From: Rugamonas rivuli
GTDB lineage: Bacteria > Pseudomonadota > Gammaproteobacteria > Burkholderiales > Burkholderiaceae_D
Length of the DNA stretch: 64,000 bases
Direction: 5' to 3'
Assembly (NCBI RefSeq): GCF_009380165.1
Contig: NZ_WHUF01000005.1
Location: 447,248-511,247, forward strand
Shown: piece by piece, positions 52,916-61,457 of the stretch
Layout of the letters: each line of letters starts with the position of its first letter
How positions within the stretch are numbered: the stretch's first letter is position 1
Translations under genes and position numbers: made by a program
Notes under the pieces: model-generated
Databases searched by the model: none
Seen by the model: only the letters and a program-made list of their open reading frames with translations
Told to the model about the DNA's origin: nothing

Positions 52916-54190
52916 ATGAAGAAAATTATTTATACCGTTATCGCGCTGCTGGCGGCCGGCCTGTTGTTCGTGCTGTTCGGCGGCTCCGACGATACCGGCC
53001 CAGCGCCCACCGTTACCTCCAAACTGGCGCCGGCCGAGAAAGTCGCGCGCGGCGCCTACCTGGCCAAGGCCGGCGACTGCATGGCCTGCCACACCGTGCG
53101 CGGCGGCGCGCAATACGCCGGCGGCCGCGCGCTGCAAACGCCGTTCGGCAACGTCATCTCGCCCAACATCACGTCGGACAAGGCCACCGGCATCGGCAGC
53201 TGGAGTTCCGACGACTTTTGGCGCGCGCTACACAACGGCAAGTCCAGGGATGGCCGCCTGCTGTACCCTGCCTTCCCCTACACCAACTACACCCGCATCA
53301 CCCGCGACGACGCCGATGCGCTGTACGCCTACTTCCAGTCGGTGCCGGCGGTGTCGCAGGCCAACCAGCCGCATACCTTGCGCTTCCCCTACAACCAGCA
53401 ATTCATGCTGGCCGGATGGCGCGCGCTGTACTTCAAGCCCGCCGTGTTCCGCGAAGACAGCAAGCAATCGGTGGACTGGAACCGTGGCGCCTACCTGGTG
53501 CAGGGCCTGGGCCATTGCAGCGCCTGCCACAGCGCGCGCAACACGCTGGGCGCGACCGATGGCGAAGGCTTGTCCGGCGGCTTGATCCCGGTGCTGGGCT
53601 GGTATGCGCCGTCGCTCAATTCCGGCGCCGAGGCGGGACTGGGCGAATGGATGCAGCCGCACATCGCGCAACTGCTGAAGACCGGCGTGTCGCCGCGCGC
53701 GACCGTGTTCGGGCCGATGGCGGAAGTGGTGCAGCAAAGCCTGCAACACCTGAGCGACAGCGATATCAACGCGATGGCGGTCTACCTGAGAGCCTTGCCG
53801 GGCGACGGCAAGAAGTCCGAATTCGAGCGCGACAAGAGTGCGGAGTCGGTGGCCTACCTGGCCGCAGGCGCCAAGCTGTACGGGAAGCATTGCGCGGACT
53901 GCCACGGCGCCGGCGGGACCGGACTGCCGCCAGGCTATCCGCCGCTGGCGGGCAACCGCGCGCTGACGATGGAGCAGGCGGTCAACCCTATCCGCATCGT
54001 GCTCAACGGCGGCTTCGCGCCCGGCACGGAAGGCAATCCGCGTCCATACGGCATGCCGCCGTTCGGCCATGTGTTGAACGATACGGAAGTGGCGCAAGTG
54101 GTGTCCTACCTGCGCAGCGCCTGGGGCAACAACGCGCCGCCGGTCAACGGCAACGACGTCAACCGCTATCGCGCGATTCCACTGGATTGA
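52916..54190 (+). CDS. Triheme cytochrome c (dehydrogenase-type)
   Basis: The 424-residue protein has an N-terminal membrane anchor or signal (IIYTVIALLAAGLLFVLFG) and three heme sites, CMACH at 55, CSACH at 201 and CADCH at 326. Layout and length match the cytochrome subunit of membrane dehydrogenases for gluconate, sorbitol or alcohols. Here it lacks the flavin or quinohaemoprotein partner. It follows the c4-like gene and is probably its electron-transfer partner. The Arr gene starts 10 bases later. Confidence 0.92.
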   Translation: MKKIIYTVIALLAAGLLFVLFGGSDDTGPAPTVTSKLAPAEKVARGAYLAKAGDCMACHTVRGGAQYAGGRALQTPFGNVISPNITSDKATGIGSWSSDDFWRALHNGKSRDGRLLYPAFPYTNYTRITRDDADALYAYFQSVPAVSQANQPHTLRFPYNQQFMLAGWRALYFKPAVFREDSKQSVDWNRGAYLVQGLGHCSACHSARNTLGATDGEGLSGGLIPVLGWYAPSLNSGAEAGLGEWMQPHIAQLLKTGVSPRATVFGPMAEVVQQSLQHLSDSDINAMAVYLRALPGDGKKSEFERDKSAESVAYLAAGAKLYGKHCADCHGAGGTGLPPGYPPLAGNRALTMEQAVNPIRIVLNGGFAPGTEGNPRPYGMPPFGHVLNDTEVAQVVSYLRSAWGNNAPPVNGNDVNRYRAIPLD

Positions 54191-54200
54191 GGAGAGTTGC

Positions 54201-54590
54201 ATGGAGTATTACCACGGCACTCGCGCCGACCTGAAGGAAGGCGATTTGATCGAGCCCGGCTACACCTCCAACTACGGCAGCCGGCGCAAGGCCAACCACG
54301 TTTATCTGTCCGCCACGCTGGAGGCGGCCACGTGGGGCGCGGAGCTGGCACAGGGCGACGCGCCCGGCAGGATCTACATCGTCGAGCCGACCGGCCCTAT
54401 CGCCGACGATCCGAATCTGACGGATAAAAAATTCCCGGGCAACCCAACCAAGTCCTACCGCTCGCGCGAGGCGCTACGGGTTGTCGGCGAGGTCAAGGAT
54501 TGGAAGGGACACGCGCCCGAAGTGCTTCAGGCGATGAAGGACCACGTCGAGAAACTCAGATTGCAGGGCATTGAGGCAGTCGACGATTGA
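54201..54590 (+). CDS. arr: NAD(+)-rifampin ADP-ribosyltransferase
   Basis: The 129-residue protein matches Arr. It opens EYYHGTRADLKEGDLIEPGY, followed by NYGSRRKANHVYLSATLEAATWGAELA, then RIYIVEPTGPIADDPNLTDKKFPGNPTKSYRSREALRVVGEV. It inactivates rifampin by transferring ADP-ribose from NAD to the drug. GAGGAGAG precedes the start. It sits behind two cytochrome c genes and its 3' end overlaps the convergent YjjG-like gene by 35 bases. No mobile element is near, so it looks chromosomal and intrinsic. Resistance in the host is inferred. Confidence 0.93.
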   Translation: MEYYHGTRADLKEGDLIEPGYTSNYGSRRKANHVYLSATLEAATWGAELAQGDAPGRIYIVEPTGPIADDPNLTDKKFPGNPTKSYRSREALRVVGEVKDWKGHAPEVLQAMKDHVEKLRLQGIEAVDD

Positions 54591-55269
54591 GTAGCGGCGC
54601 GATGTCGCTCAGGCTGGCCACTTCGTAGTCGGGCAGCGCTTCCGATGCGTTAGCCAGGCGATCCGGATTGAACCAGCAGCTTTCGATGCCATAGCGGTTG
54701 GCGCCCAGGATGTCGGCGTCCAGGCGGTCGCCGACGATGATCGCTTCTTCCTTGGCAAACGGCTTGGCCATTTTTGCGGCATATTCGAAGAAGCGCACAT
54801 CGGGCTTGGCGTAGCCGCACGCTTCGGACGTGGCGACGAAGGAAATGTACGGCGCCAGCCCCGAGCTGGCGATGCGGCGGTTCTGGATGGCTTCGACGCC
54901 ATTGGTGATGATGCCCACCTCGCCCATGGCGGACAGCGTCTCGCAAACCTGCCTGGCGCCATCGATGAGGACCACGGTATCCGGCAGCGACTCCAGATAC
55001 AGGCTGCTTGCAGCCTCCGGATCGAGCTCGATGCCGTTCGCCTCGAAAGTCTTGCGGAAGCGCTCCACCTTCAAGAAGTCCTTGGTGACAGCGCCCGTCT
55101 CGAAGCGGCGCCACAACTCCACATTGATCGCCTGATATTGCTGGAAAATCCCATCCACGCCATCGCGCAGACCCAGCTCCTGCATGGTGCGTACGAAAGA
55201 AAGTTTTTCGGACGCCCTGAAGTCCAGCAGGGTATCGTCCAGGTCAAATAAAAACAGTTTATATTTCAT
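54556..55269 (-). CDS. HAD-family pyrimidine nucleotidase (YjjG-like)
   Basis: The 237-residue HAD phosphatase has motif I LFLFDLDDTLLDF, motif II in GIITNGVEAIQNRRI, a Lys in CGYAKPDVRFFEYAA and motif IV IIVGDRLDADILGANRYGIESCWFN. It matches YjjG, which dephosphorylates noncanonical pyrimidine nucleotides. The start is 55269 (MKYKLFLF), four bases after the PilT-like stop, so the two are one operon. Its 3' end overlaps the Arr gene by 35 bases. Confidence 0.88.
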   Translation of the reverse strand: MKYKLFLFDLDDTLLDFRASEKLSFVRTMQELGLRDGVDGIFQQYQAINVELWRRFETGAVTKDFLKVERFRKTFEANGIELDPEAASSLYLESLPDTVVLIDGARQVCETLSAMGEVGIITNGVEAIQNRRIASSGLAPYISFVATSEACGYAKPDVRFFEYAAKMAKPFAKEEAIIVGDRLDADILGANRYGIESCWFNPDRLANASEALPDYEVASLSDIAPLLNRRLPQCPAI

Positions 55270-55273
55270 TGTC

Positions 55274-56395
55274 TTAGTAGTGCTCGGCAAAGCCGATGCG
55301 GTCGGTAGTGGCGTTACGGGCGTCATCCACGCTGACCTTGCCGGCGGCCAGCAGCGCGCGCAGCGAGGCGTTCATCGTGTGGCAGCCCTCGCCCGGCTTG
55401 GTTTCCATCCAGTTGCGCAGCGCCGACACCTGGCCGGTGGCGATCATATTGACCACCTCCGGATTCGAGGTCAGGCACTCGGTGGCCAGGTGGTAGCGGT
55501 CGCCGTCCACCGACGGCAGCAGCGCCTGGCACAGCACGCCGCGCAGCGCATGCGCCAGGGCCTGCGACTGCGGCTCGGCATTGCCCAGCAAACGCACCAT
55601 CTTCTGCAAGCCCAGCTCGGTCGAGCGCGCATGCAGCGAGGCCAGCACCAGCGGGCCGGATTCGGCCAGCGCCAGCGCTTCCTGCGCCGTCTGGGCGTCG
55701 CGGATCTCGCCGATGACGATCACATCCGGCCGTTCGCGCAGCGCGTCCAGCGCGCCCAGGTAGAAGCTCTCGACGTCGCCGTCGAAGCCCACTTCGCGCT
55801 GGGTGATGACGCACTGGCGCTGCGGGATCAGCGTTTCCACAGGATCTTCAATCGTGATGATGTGGCCGGAGCGGTGCTTGTTGATCTCGTCGAGCATGGC
55901 GGCGATGGTGGTCGACTTGCCCTGGCAGGTGTCGCCGATGATCAGCACCAGTCCGCTGGTGAGCTTGGCGAAGTTCTGCTCGGCCGGGCGCAGGCCCAGC
56001 TGGGCAAGCGCCATCGGTTCCTTGGGGAAGCGGCGGATCACGCAACCCAGCCGCTTCTTGCCCTGGAAGCTGAAGCAGTTGGCGCGGATGCGCGCCGTGT
56101 GCAAATCGACCGCGCGGTCGAAGGCGCGGTCCTGGATGCGTTCGGCCCAGTTCGGCTCGACCACTTCGAAAAATTCCTGCAGCTCCTCGCGCGTGATCGG
56201 CGAATCCGTCACCGCCACCAGCCCTTTCGGCTGGCGCAGCAACAGCGGGCTGTTCTGGTGAATCAGGATGTCGCTGAAGATCAGCTTGGAATTCAGCAGA
56301 TGCAGGATCTGCTCGACAAGGGTGCCGAAGACCGGATGGTCCTCGTTTTCGATGTAAGTCAGGGTACGAATTTGCGACGACTGGTAATTTTCCAT
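55274..56395 (-). CDS. PilT/PilU-like secretion ATPase
   Basis: The 373-residue protein is a type II/IV secretion-type ATPase. An N-terminal PAS-like fold (SKLIFSDILIHQNSPLLLRQPKG) precedes the ATPase domain, which has Walker A GDTCQGKS (154-161), the Asp box TIEDPVE, Walker B VIVIGEIRD and the His box LASLHARS. The P-loop lacks the TGSGKS of PilT, and no other pilus gene lies near. PilT motors retract type IV pili; this divergent paralogue could serve twitching or another machine. It is followed by the YjjG-like gene. Start 56395 (MENYQSS). Confidence 0.88.
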   Translation of the reverse strand: MENYQSSQIRTLTYIENEDHPVFGTLVEQILHLLNSKLIFSDILIHQNSPLLLRQPKGLVAVTDSPITREELQEFFEVVEPNWAERIQDRAFDRAVDLHTARIRANCFSFQGKKRLGCVIRRFPKEPMALAQLGLRPAEQNFAKLTSGLVLIIGDTCQGKSTTIAAMLDEINKHRSGHIITIEDPVETLIPQRQCVITQREVGFDGDVESFYLGALDALRERPDVIVIGEIRDAQTAQEALALAESGPLVLASLHARSTELGLQKMVRLLGNAEPQSQALAHALRGVLCQALLPSVDGDRYHLATECLTSNPEVVNMIATGQVSALRNWMETKPGEGCHTMNASLRALLAAGKVSVDDARNATTDRIGFAEHY

Positions 56396-56471
56396 CTCTA
56401 CTCTGATCTCCGTGGGGTCGGTGAAGCTCCTCGGACGATTATAAGAGAAAACTTGCAGTACCGAAATTTTT

Positions 56472-57116
56472 TCAGCTGCGGACCTTGGGATATTTGAAGC
56501 CGGTGCGCAGGTCCATGCTGTAGCGTTGCTTGCCTTCCGTGACCAGCACGTGGTCGGGCGGTTCTTCGCCCGCCAGCGCGCGATAGAAGATCGGCAAGCC
56601 CTCGCCCTTGCGGACCAGGTCGTCGCAGCGTTCGTAGACATTCGGACAACCGGTTTCCGCCAGCAGCGCCTGCACGATGGGCACTTTCCAGGCATCGACG
56701 CCGGCCGACTGGAACTGGCAGATCAGATAGCCCTGGACGCCGCCCCAGCTGTCGACCAGCAGGCCGGACAGGCCGTCCTCGTCGCCGCGCACCACCGGCA
56801 CCAGATCGTTCGGGCCGGCGGCGCGCACGGCGGCCGCGCGCTTGGCGATGGCGGCCTTGACGCGGCGCTTGATCAGCGCGTGGTCGACCGGCTCGTCTTC
56901 CTTGTAGGTCCAGATGCGGGCGCAGATCTGCGACTTGGCGTTGTAGGCGGCGCGGCCGATGAACTGGCGCGACGAGCTCTGCACGGTGGCGGTGGCGCCG
57001 GGCTTGTTCTTTTCCTGCGGCCGGCCTTCGACGCGTTCGACGGCGGAAGCGTAAATCCAGGGGTCGCCGGCCAGCAAGCTCTTTTCCTTGCCCTGTTTGA
57101 TGGTGATGATCAGCAT
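56472..57116 (-). CDS. RlmI-like protein lacking its methyltransferase domain
   Basis: The 214-residue protein matches the N-terminal half of RlmI-type 23S rRNA cytosine methyltransferases. The PUA part is IITIKQGKEKSLLAGDPWIYASAVERVEG, the central EEHEY-like domain is GLSGLLVDSWGGVQGYLICQFQSAGVD, and VYERCDDLVRKGEGL follows. Full RlmI has about 390-400 residues. Here the frame stops after KQRYSMDLRTGFKYPKVRS, where the SAM-binding Rossmann fold should start. There is no methyltransferase remnant in the 76 bases downstream. It keeps a good start and clean codon use, so it may be a retained RNA-binding module. Confidence 0.75.
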   Translation of the reverse strand: MLIITIKQGKEKSLLAGDPWIYASAVERVEGRPQEKNKPGATATVQSSSRQFIGRAAYNAKSQICARIWTYKEDEPVDHALIKRRVKAAIAKRAAAVRAAGPNDLVPVVRGDEDGLSGLLVDSWGGVQGYLICQFQSAGVDAWKVPIVQALLAETGCPNVYERCDDLVRKGEGLPIFYRALAGEEPPDHVLVTEGKQRYSMDLRTGFKYPKVRS

Positions 57117-57336
57117 GTAAGTCCAATGTGTGCTGCGTTGCAGCGTGCGGTGTTGCGGGATAGCCCGAATGATACCTCATGCCGGCCCGGCCGCCGCCCG
57201 GGGGTGCCGTCTACTCCCCGCCTGCTGCATTCTGTTCCGCCCCTGCTGCAATCTGTCGCAGCCGGGTTCCGTGCGCGGGGTGGAGTCCGTAGTATCCAAC
57301 CTCAAGAGCTGTGCCAACCATTACGAGGAGACCATC

Positions 57337-58116
57337 ATGGCAAACCCATCCATCCGCAGCGCCCTGCGCACCCTGTTCCTGTCCGCCGGCCTGCTGGCCG
57401 TCGCCGCGCCCGCCAGCGTGGCCTGGGCCGGCCCGCTGAGCTGGTTCCATGGCGAGCGCGTGCAAGGCAGCGGCAAGATCGTCAAGCAGAACCGCGAGCT
57501 GGGCCACTTCACCTCGCTGGCGACCAGCGTCAGCGGCAACGTCGAGATCCGCATCGGCAATACCGAGAGCATCAGCATCGAGACCGACGACAACCTGCAG
57601 GCGCTGATCGAGACGGTGGTCGACAACGGCACGCTGCGCATCCGGCCGACGCGCAAGGACGTCAACCTGGAATCGCGCACGATGAAGATCGTGGTGCAGG
57701 CGCGCTCGATCGAGAAGATCGCGGTGGCCGGTTCCGGTTCGGTCGATGTCGACAAGCTGCGCGCCGAGAGCCTGACGTTCGACGTGGGCGGTTCGGGCTC
57801 GATCAATGCGCGCAACCTGGAGAGCGAGTCGGTGGCGATCTCGCTGGGCGGCAGCGGCAACCTGAAGGCCAGCGGCAATGTCGAACGCTTGCAGGTATCG
57901 GTCGCCGGGTCGGGGCGGGTGCAGGCAGGCCAGCTGGCGGCGCGCGATGCGACGGCCAGCATCAGCGGCTCGGGCCAGGCGACGGTGTGGGCCAGGCAAA
58001 CGCTGAACCTGAGCGTGGCCGGTTCCGGCGACATCGCCTACTACGGCGATCCGCAGTTGACCAAGAGCGTGATGGGGTCGGGTACGATCAAGCGGCTGGG
58101 CGCTTCGCCGCAGTAA
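57337..58116 (+). CDS. DUF2807 (GIN-domain) exported protein
   Basis: The 259-residue protein has a signal peptide (LFLSAGLLAVAAPASVAWAG) and the DUF2807 pattern: repeated G-S-G turns every ~20 residues (IAVAGSGSVDV, FDVGGSGSIN, SLGGSGNLKA, VAGSGRVQA, ISGSGQAT, VAGSGDIAYYG) on a beta-helix. GAGGAG precedes ATG 57337. These proteins are exported and their role is unknown (adhesion is suggested). Its 3' end overlaps the convergent Rpn nuclease gene by 29 bases. Confidence 0.9.
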   Translation: MANPSIRSALRTLFLSAGLLAVAAPASVAWAGPLSWFHGERVQGSGKIVKQNRELGHFTSLATSVSGNVEIRIGNTESISIETDDNLQALIETVVDNGTLRIRPTRKDVNLESRTMKIVVQARSIEKIAVAGSGSVDVDKLRAESLTFDVGGSGSINARNLESESVAISLGGSGNLKASGNVERLQVSVAGSGRVQAGQLAARDATASISGSGQATVWARQTLNLSVAGSGDIAYYGDPQLTKSVMGSGTIKRLGASPQ

Positions 58117-59086
58117 AGACTTCGGCCGGATCATCGCCAGCAGCCAGTGCCTGTATCCAGGCGCTGAGTTGCTTGGCATTGGCTGCGGCAATTTTTTCCG
58201 GAGTTCCAGCGGGTGGTGCAACACTATTCCGTGCAAGGAGTTTTGCCAAGACTTCCTGCAATATTTGACGCGCTTCTTGCCGCCCCTCTTTTCGCCCCTC
58301 TTTTCGCCCCTCTTTTCGCCCACGCTCAACAGCCTCGTATTCAAGCAGTGCTTCGTAGGTCTTGAACCGTCTATTAAAGAGCATTGTCGGCTCCTCCTTA
58401 AAACTCATATTAGCTTCGCCAAATTCGTCTTGCAAGGTCGTGTACACCCAACGTGCCAGGCTGTCGCGCGCCCTTGCGACATCGGGCGCTTTCATGCGCT
58501 CGGCGAAAGCGCTCAAGGCTGACAGCATTTCCTTGTTGGTCTTCGACCGCAACAGCCGGAACACGATGCCCAGAATATTGGCAGGGTCGTCCGGATTCAT
58601 ATGACGATGCTGGTTTATCAGCATGTACCGCTGGCGCGGCTGATAGGCTTCCAATCCAGCCGGCGGCGCCAACATCAAATCGGCCAACTCCCTGCCGGCA
58701 CGCCAGGGGTTGCGGCCGTGGTACAGCACGATGGGCACCACTGGCGGCAATTTGCCGCGCCGCGTCAAGCGATGCTGCGCGACCAGATCCTGCAACAACA
58801 AACCCACATAAACCTGCATGCGCAAGGCCATCCAGCGATCGGAGCGGGCCTGGAATTCCAGCAGGATGTAGACGTAGACCCACTCCCCGCCCACCTTGGC
58901 CCGCCATACCATGTCCTGGTGGCGTTGCTTGCCGCGGTCGCTGGCGTAGCTGGCGTTGACGCGCTCGAAGGCCCCAACCTCAAGCGACCTGGCCCAGCCG
59001 GCCGGTAAAAAGCCGGCCAGCAGATCCCGCACGATCTCGGGATGCGCGAAGAGTTGGCGGTAAAGCGTGTCGCTGCGGGTGTTCAT
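58088..59086 (-). CDS. Rpn/YhgA-family recombination-promoting nuclease
   Basis: The 332-residue protein has the Rpn/YhgA-type PD-(D/E)xK nuclease core. DMVWRAKVGGEWVYVYILLEFQARSDRWMALRM gives Asp58 and the E-x-Q of motif III. The N-terminus is LYRQLFAHPEIVRDLLAGFLP. Rpn proteins nick DNA and promote RecA-independent recombination and are often called putative transposases. A GRKEGRKEGRKEGRQE repeat near residues 255-270 is encoded by a 12-bp tandem repeat. It may spread horizontally, but nothing else mobile is near. Confidence 0.9.
   Translation of the reverse strand: MNTRSDTLYRQLFAHPEIVRDLLAGFLPAGWARSLEVGAFERVNASYASDRGKQRHQDMVWRAKVGGEWVYVYILLEFQARSDRWMALRMQVYVGLLLQDLVAQHRLTRRGKLPPVVPIVLYHGRNPWRAGRELADLMLAPPAGLEAYQPRQRYMLINQHRHMNPDDPANILGIVFRLLRSKTNKEMLSALSAFAERMKAPDVARARDSLARWVYTTLQDEFGEANMSFKEEPTMLFNRRFKTYEALLEYEAVERGRKEGRKEGRKEGRQEARQILQEVLAKLLARNSVAPPAGTPEKIAAANAKQLSAWIQALAAGDDPAEVFTAAKRPAA
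58281..58321 (-). repeat. 12-bp tandem repeat inside the Rpn gene
   Basis: CGCCCCTCTTTT repeats three times with a partial fourth (58281-58292, 58293-58304, 58305-58316, then CGCCC). In the minus-strand reading it encodes GRKE units. Because 12 is a multiple of three, copy-number change alters protein length without a frameshift. Confidence 0.95.
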
Positions 59087-59191
59087 CCAAAAAATTGTAG
59101 CGTTCGCCTGAAGACGCGGGTAGCCTAGGCGGGCGCGGTTTGGCCCGCATCAATCCGGCGCGACTACAACACCCACAACAAGGAGATCCGC

Positions 59192-60487
59192 TTGAACGTC
59201 ATCGCCATGTCCATCCGCCGCGCCTTCGCGCTGCCGCTATTGCTGCTGGCCTGCTCCAGCGCCTCCGCCGCCGACACCGCCCCACCCGCCGTCACCGCCG
59301 TCAAAGCCGCACACATGCTCGACGTGCGCAGCGGCGCGCTGATCGACAACGCCGTGGTCCTCATCAGCGGCGAACGCATCACCGCCGCCGGCAGCAAGCT
59401 GGCGATCCCGGCCGGCGCCCAGGTCATCGACCTCGGCAACAAGACCCTGCTGCCCGGCCTGATCGACATGCACACCCACCTGACCAACGATCCGCAGGAT
59501 TCCGGCTATTCCGTGGTCGCCAAATCGGTGCCGCGCGCCACGCTGACCGGCGCCAAGAACGCCCGCCTGACGCTGCAGGCCGGCTTCACCACCGTGCGCG
59601 ACGTCGGCGCCGACGCCTATACCGACATCGGCCTGCGCGACGCCATCAACGACGGCGACGTGCCCGGCCCGCGCATGGCCGCCTCCGGCCCACCGCTGAG
59701 CATCACCGGCGGCCACTGCGACGACACCATGCACGCCCCCGAATACAAGCTCACCGCCCTCGGCGTGGCCGACGGCGTCGACGAAGCGCTCAAGGTCACG
59801 CGCCGCAACATCAAGTACGGGGCCGATGTCATCAAGATCTGCGCCACCGGCGGCGTGCTGTCCTTCGGCGACGATCCGCGCACCTCGCAATACACGCTGG
59901 AAGAACTGAAAGCCATCATCAGCGACGCCCACCGCCTGGGCCGCAAAGCCGCCGCCCACGCGCACGGCGGCGACGGCATCAAGCTGGCGGTACTGGCCGG
60001 CATCGATTCGATCGAACACGGCTCCTATATCGACGACGAAGGCATCAAGCTGATGAAGGAACACAAGACCTGGCTGGTACCCACGCTCTACCTGGGCGAC
60101 TGGCTGATCGAGAACGCCGAAGCGATCAAGCTGCCCAAGCCGCTGCTGGAAAAAGCCAAAGTGGTGCTGCCGACGGCGCGCGTGAACATCGGCCGCGCCA
60201 TCAAGGCCGGCGTGCCGATCGCCTTCGGCACCGACGCCGCCGTCTATCCGCACGGCCTGAACGCGCGCGAGTTCGGCGTGCTGGTCAAGCTGGGCATGAC
60301 GCCTATCCAGGCGATCCGTACGGCCACGCTCAACGCCAGCGAACTGCTGGGCTGGACCGACCGGGTAGGCACTATCGAAGCCGGCAAGTTCGCCGACCTG
60401 ATCGCCGTCGATGGCGAACCGCTGAAAGATGTGAAGACGCTGGAGAGCGTCCAGTGGGTGATGAAAGGCGGCGCGGTCGTCAAATAA
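59192..60487 (+). CDS. Exported metal-dependent amidohydrolase
   Basis: The 431-residue protein starts at TTG 59192, a few bases after AAGGAGATC, and has a signal peptide ([17 protein letters not shown]). It has the amidohydrolase core: metal ligands in LIDMHTHL, a lysine region at [13 protein letters not shown], His in [14 protein letters not shown] and DSIEHGSYI, and catalytic Asp in [12 protein letters not shown]. The group includes imidazolonepropionase-like and Xaa-Pro dipeptidase enzymes; the substrate is unclear. It stands alone on the plus strand. Confidence 0.85.
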   Translation: MNVIAMSIRRAFALPLLLLACSSASAADTAPPAVTAVKAAHMLDVRSGALIDNAVVLISGERITAAGSKLAIPAGAQVIDLGNKTLLPGLIDMHTHLTNDPQDSGYSVVAKSVPRATLTGAKNARLTLQAGFTTVRDVGADAYTDIGLRDAINDGDVPGPRMAASGPPLSITGGHCDDTMHAPEYKLTALGVADGVDEALKVTRRNIKYGADVIKICATGGVLSFGDDPRTSQYTLEELKAIISDAHRLGRKAAAHAHGGDGIKLAVLAGIDSIEHGSYIDDEGIKLMKEHKTWLVPTLYLGDWLIENAEAIKLPKPLLEKAKVVLPTARVNIGRAIKAGVPIAFGTDAAVYPHGLNAREFGVLVKLGMTPIQAIRTATLNASELLGWTDRVGTIEAGKFADLIAVDGEPLKDVKTLESVQWVMKGGAVVK

Positions 60488-60502
60488 GCCGCGCGGCCTG
60501 GA

Positions 60503-60997
60503 TCAATGCTGGCGCAGGTCCGTACCGGACGGCGCCGGCAGCACCTCCAGCACCGGTGCCGGCGCCTTCAGTTTGACGGCGCTGTCGCCGGGGATCTCGT
60601 CCCAGGCCACGCTGACCTTGTCGCACTGCTGCACGACGCGGAAGTAAAGCTTGCCCGGCTGTGAGGTCAGCTTGACCTGCACGACAAATTCGTCGAAGTA
60701 GGCGTCCGGCAGCGGGCCGCCCTTCCAGCTGATTTCCTGCACGCCGCCGTTGGTGCCGACGTTGATCTTCCAGCCCGCCTTGGGCATGGGCTTGGCGTTG
60801 GTCGCTCCTTCCGGCAGCGACACGGTCAAGCCCTTGGTGGCGGTGCCGTCGCAGCCGTGGCCGACGCGAAAGCTCAGCTTCTGAAAACTGCCCGCCAGGC
60901 CGGTGCTTTGTTCCAGCGTCACATGCGCCTGCGCCGCAGGCGCCAGCATCGCAGCAGAGAAAACCAGCGCCAGCATGGAGGAAGTCGTTTTCATCAC
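60503..60997 (-). CDS. YcnI/DUF1775 copper-binding exported protein
   Basis: The 164-residue protein has a signal peptide (MLALVFSAAMLAPAAQA) cleaved so that the mature N-terminus begins HVTLEQ. An N-terminal His at this place binds Cu(II) in the YcnI family. The YcnI body (YKLSFRVGHGCDGTATKGLTVSLPEG-like; VQEISWKGGPLPDAYFDEF; VQQCDKVSVAWDEIP) follows. It overlaps the PCuAC gene by four bases (ATGA), so both belong to one copper-trafficking unit. It is the second gene. Confidence 0.88.
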   Translation of the reverse strand: MMKTTSSMLALVFSAAMLAPAAQAHVTLEQSTGLAGSFQKLSFRVGHGCDGTATKGLTVSLPEGATNAKPMPKAGWKINVGTNGGVQEISWKGGPLPDAYFDEFVVQVKLTSQPGKLYFRVVQQCDKVSVAWDEIPGDSAVKLKAPAPVLEVLPAPSGTDLRQH

Positions 60998-61434
60998 TGC
61001 CCTTTCGGTGGTGTATACGTCAGCGGTTTGACCGTCACGTCGACGGCGATGGTTTCAGTCTGCTTGCCCTTCTTGCGTATCACCAACGTGACCGGCACGG
61101 TCTCGCCGTCCTTCAACTGCCGCTTCAAATCCATCAGCATCACGTGATAGCCGCCGGAGGCCAGGTCCACCGTCTGCCCGGCCGGCAAATCCAGCGACGG
61201 CACGGCGTGCATCTTCATCATCTGGCCATCCATCTGCATGTGATGGATTTCCGCCACGCCCGCCACGCTGGAGCGCACCTCCACCAGCTGTCCGCCCTGC
61301 TTCGACTTGAGCTGCATGAACACGCCGGTAGACTTGGCCGACGGCACGGTGGCGCGTATCCAGGCGTCGCGTACTTCCACCTGGGCCGAAGCCAGCGGCG
61401 CCGCCAGCAGCAATGCGTAAAGGATTTTTTTCAT
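60994..61434 (-). CDS. Periplasmic copper chaperone PCu(A)C
   Basis: The 146-residue protein has a signal peptide (MKKILYALLLAAPLASA) and the PCuAC copper motif. EIHHMQMDGQMMKM provides the His and Met ligands and GGYHVMLMDLK the second His-x-Met. It delivers Cu(I) to the Cu(A) centre of cytochrome oxidase, usually with Sco. The YcnI gene overlaps its stop. Two cytochrome c genes lie 7 kb away. Confidence 0.93.
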   Translation of the reverse strand: MKKILYALLLAAPLASAQVEVRDAWIRATVPSAKSTGVFMQLKSKQGGQLVEVRSSVAGVAEIHHMQMDGQMMKMHAVPSLDLPAGQTVDLASGGYHVMLMDLKRQLKDGETVPVTLVIRKKGKQTETIAVDVTVKPLTYTPPKGQ

Positions 61435-61457
61435 CGACCGATTATAGCAACCTTATC

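Noticed and set aside
58088-59086. A true transposon at the Rpn gene
   Set aside because: No terminal inverted repeats or target-site duplications were seen around it, and the family is a nuclease without a classical element.
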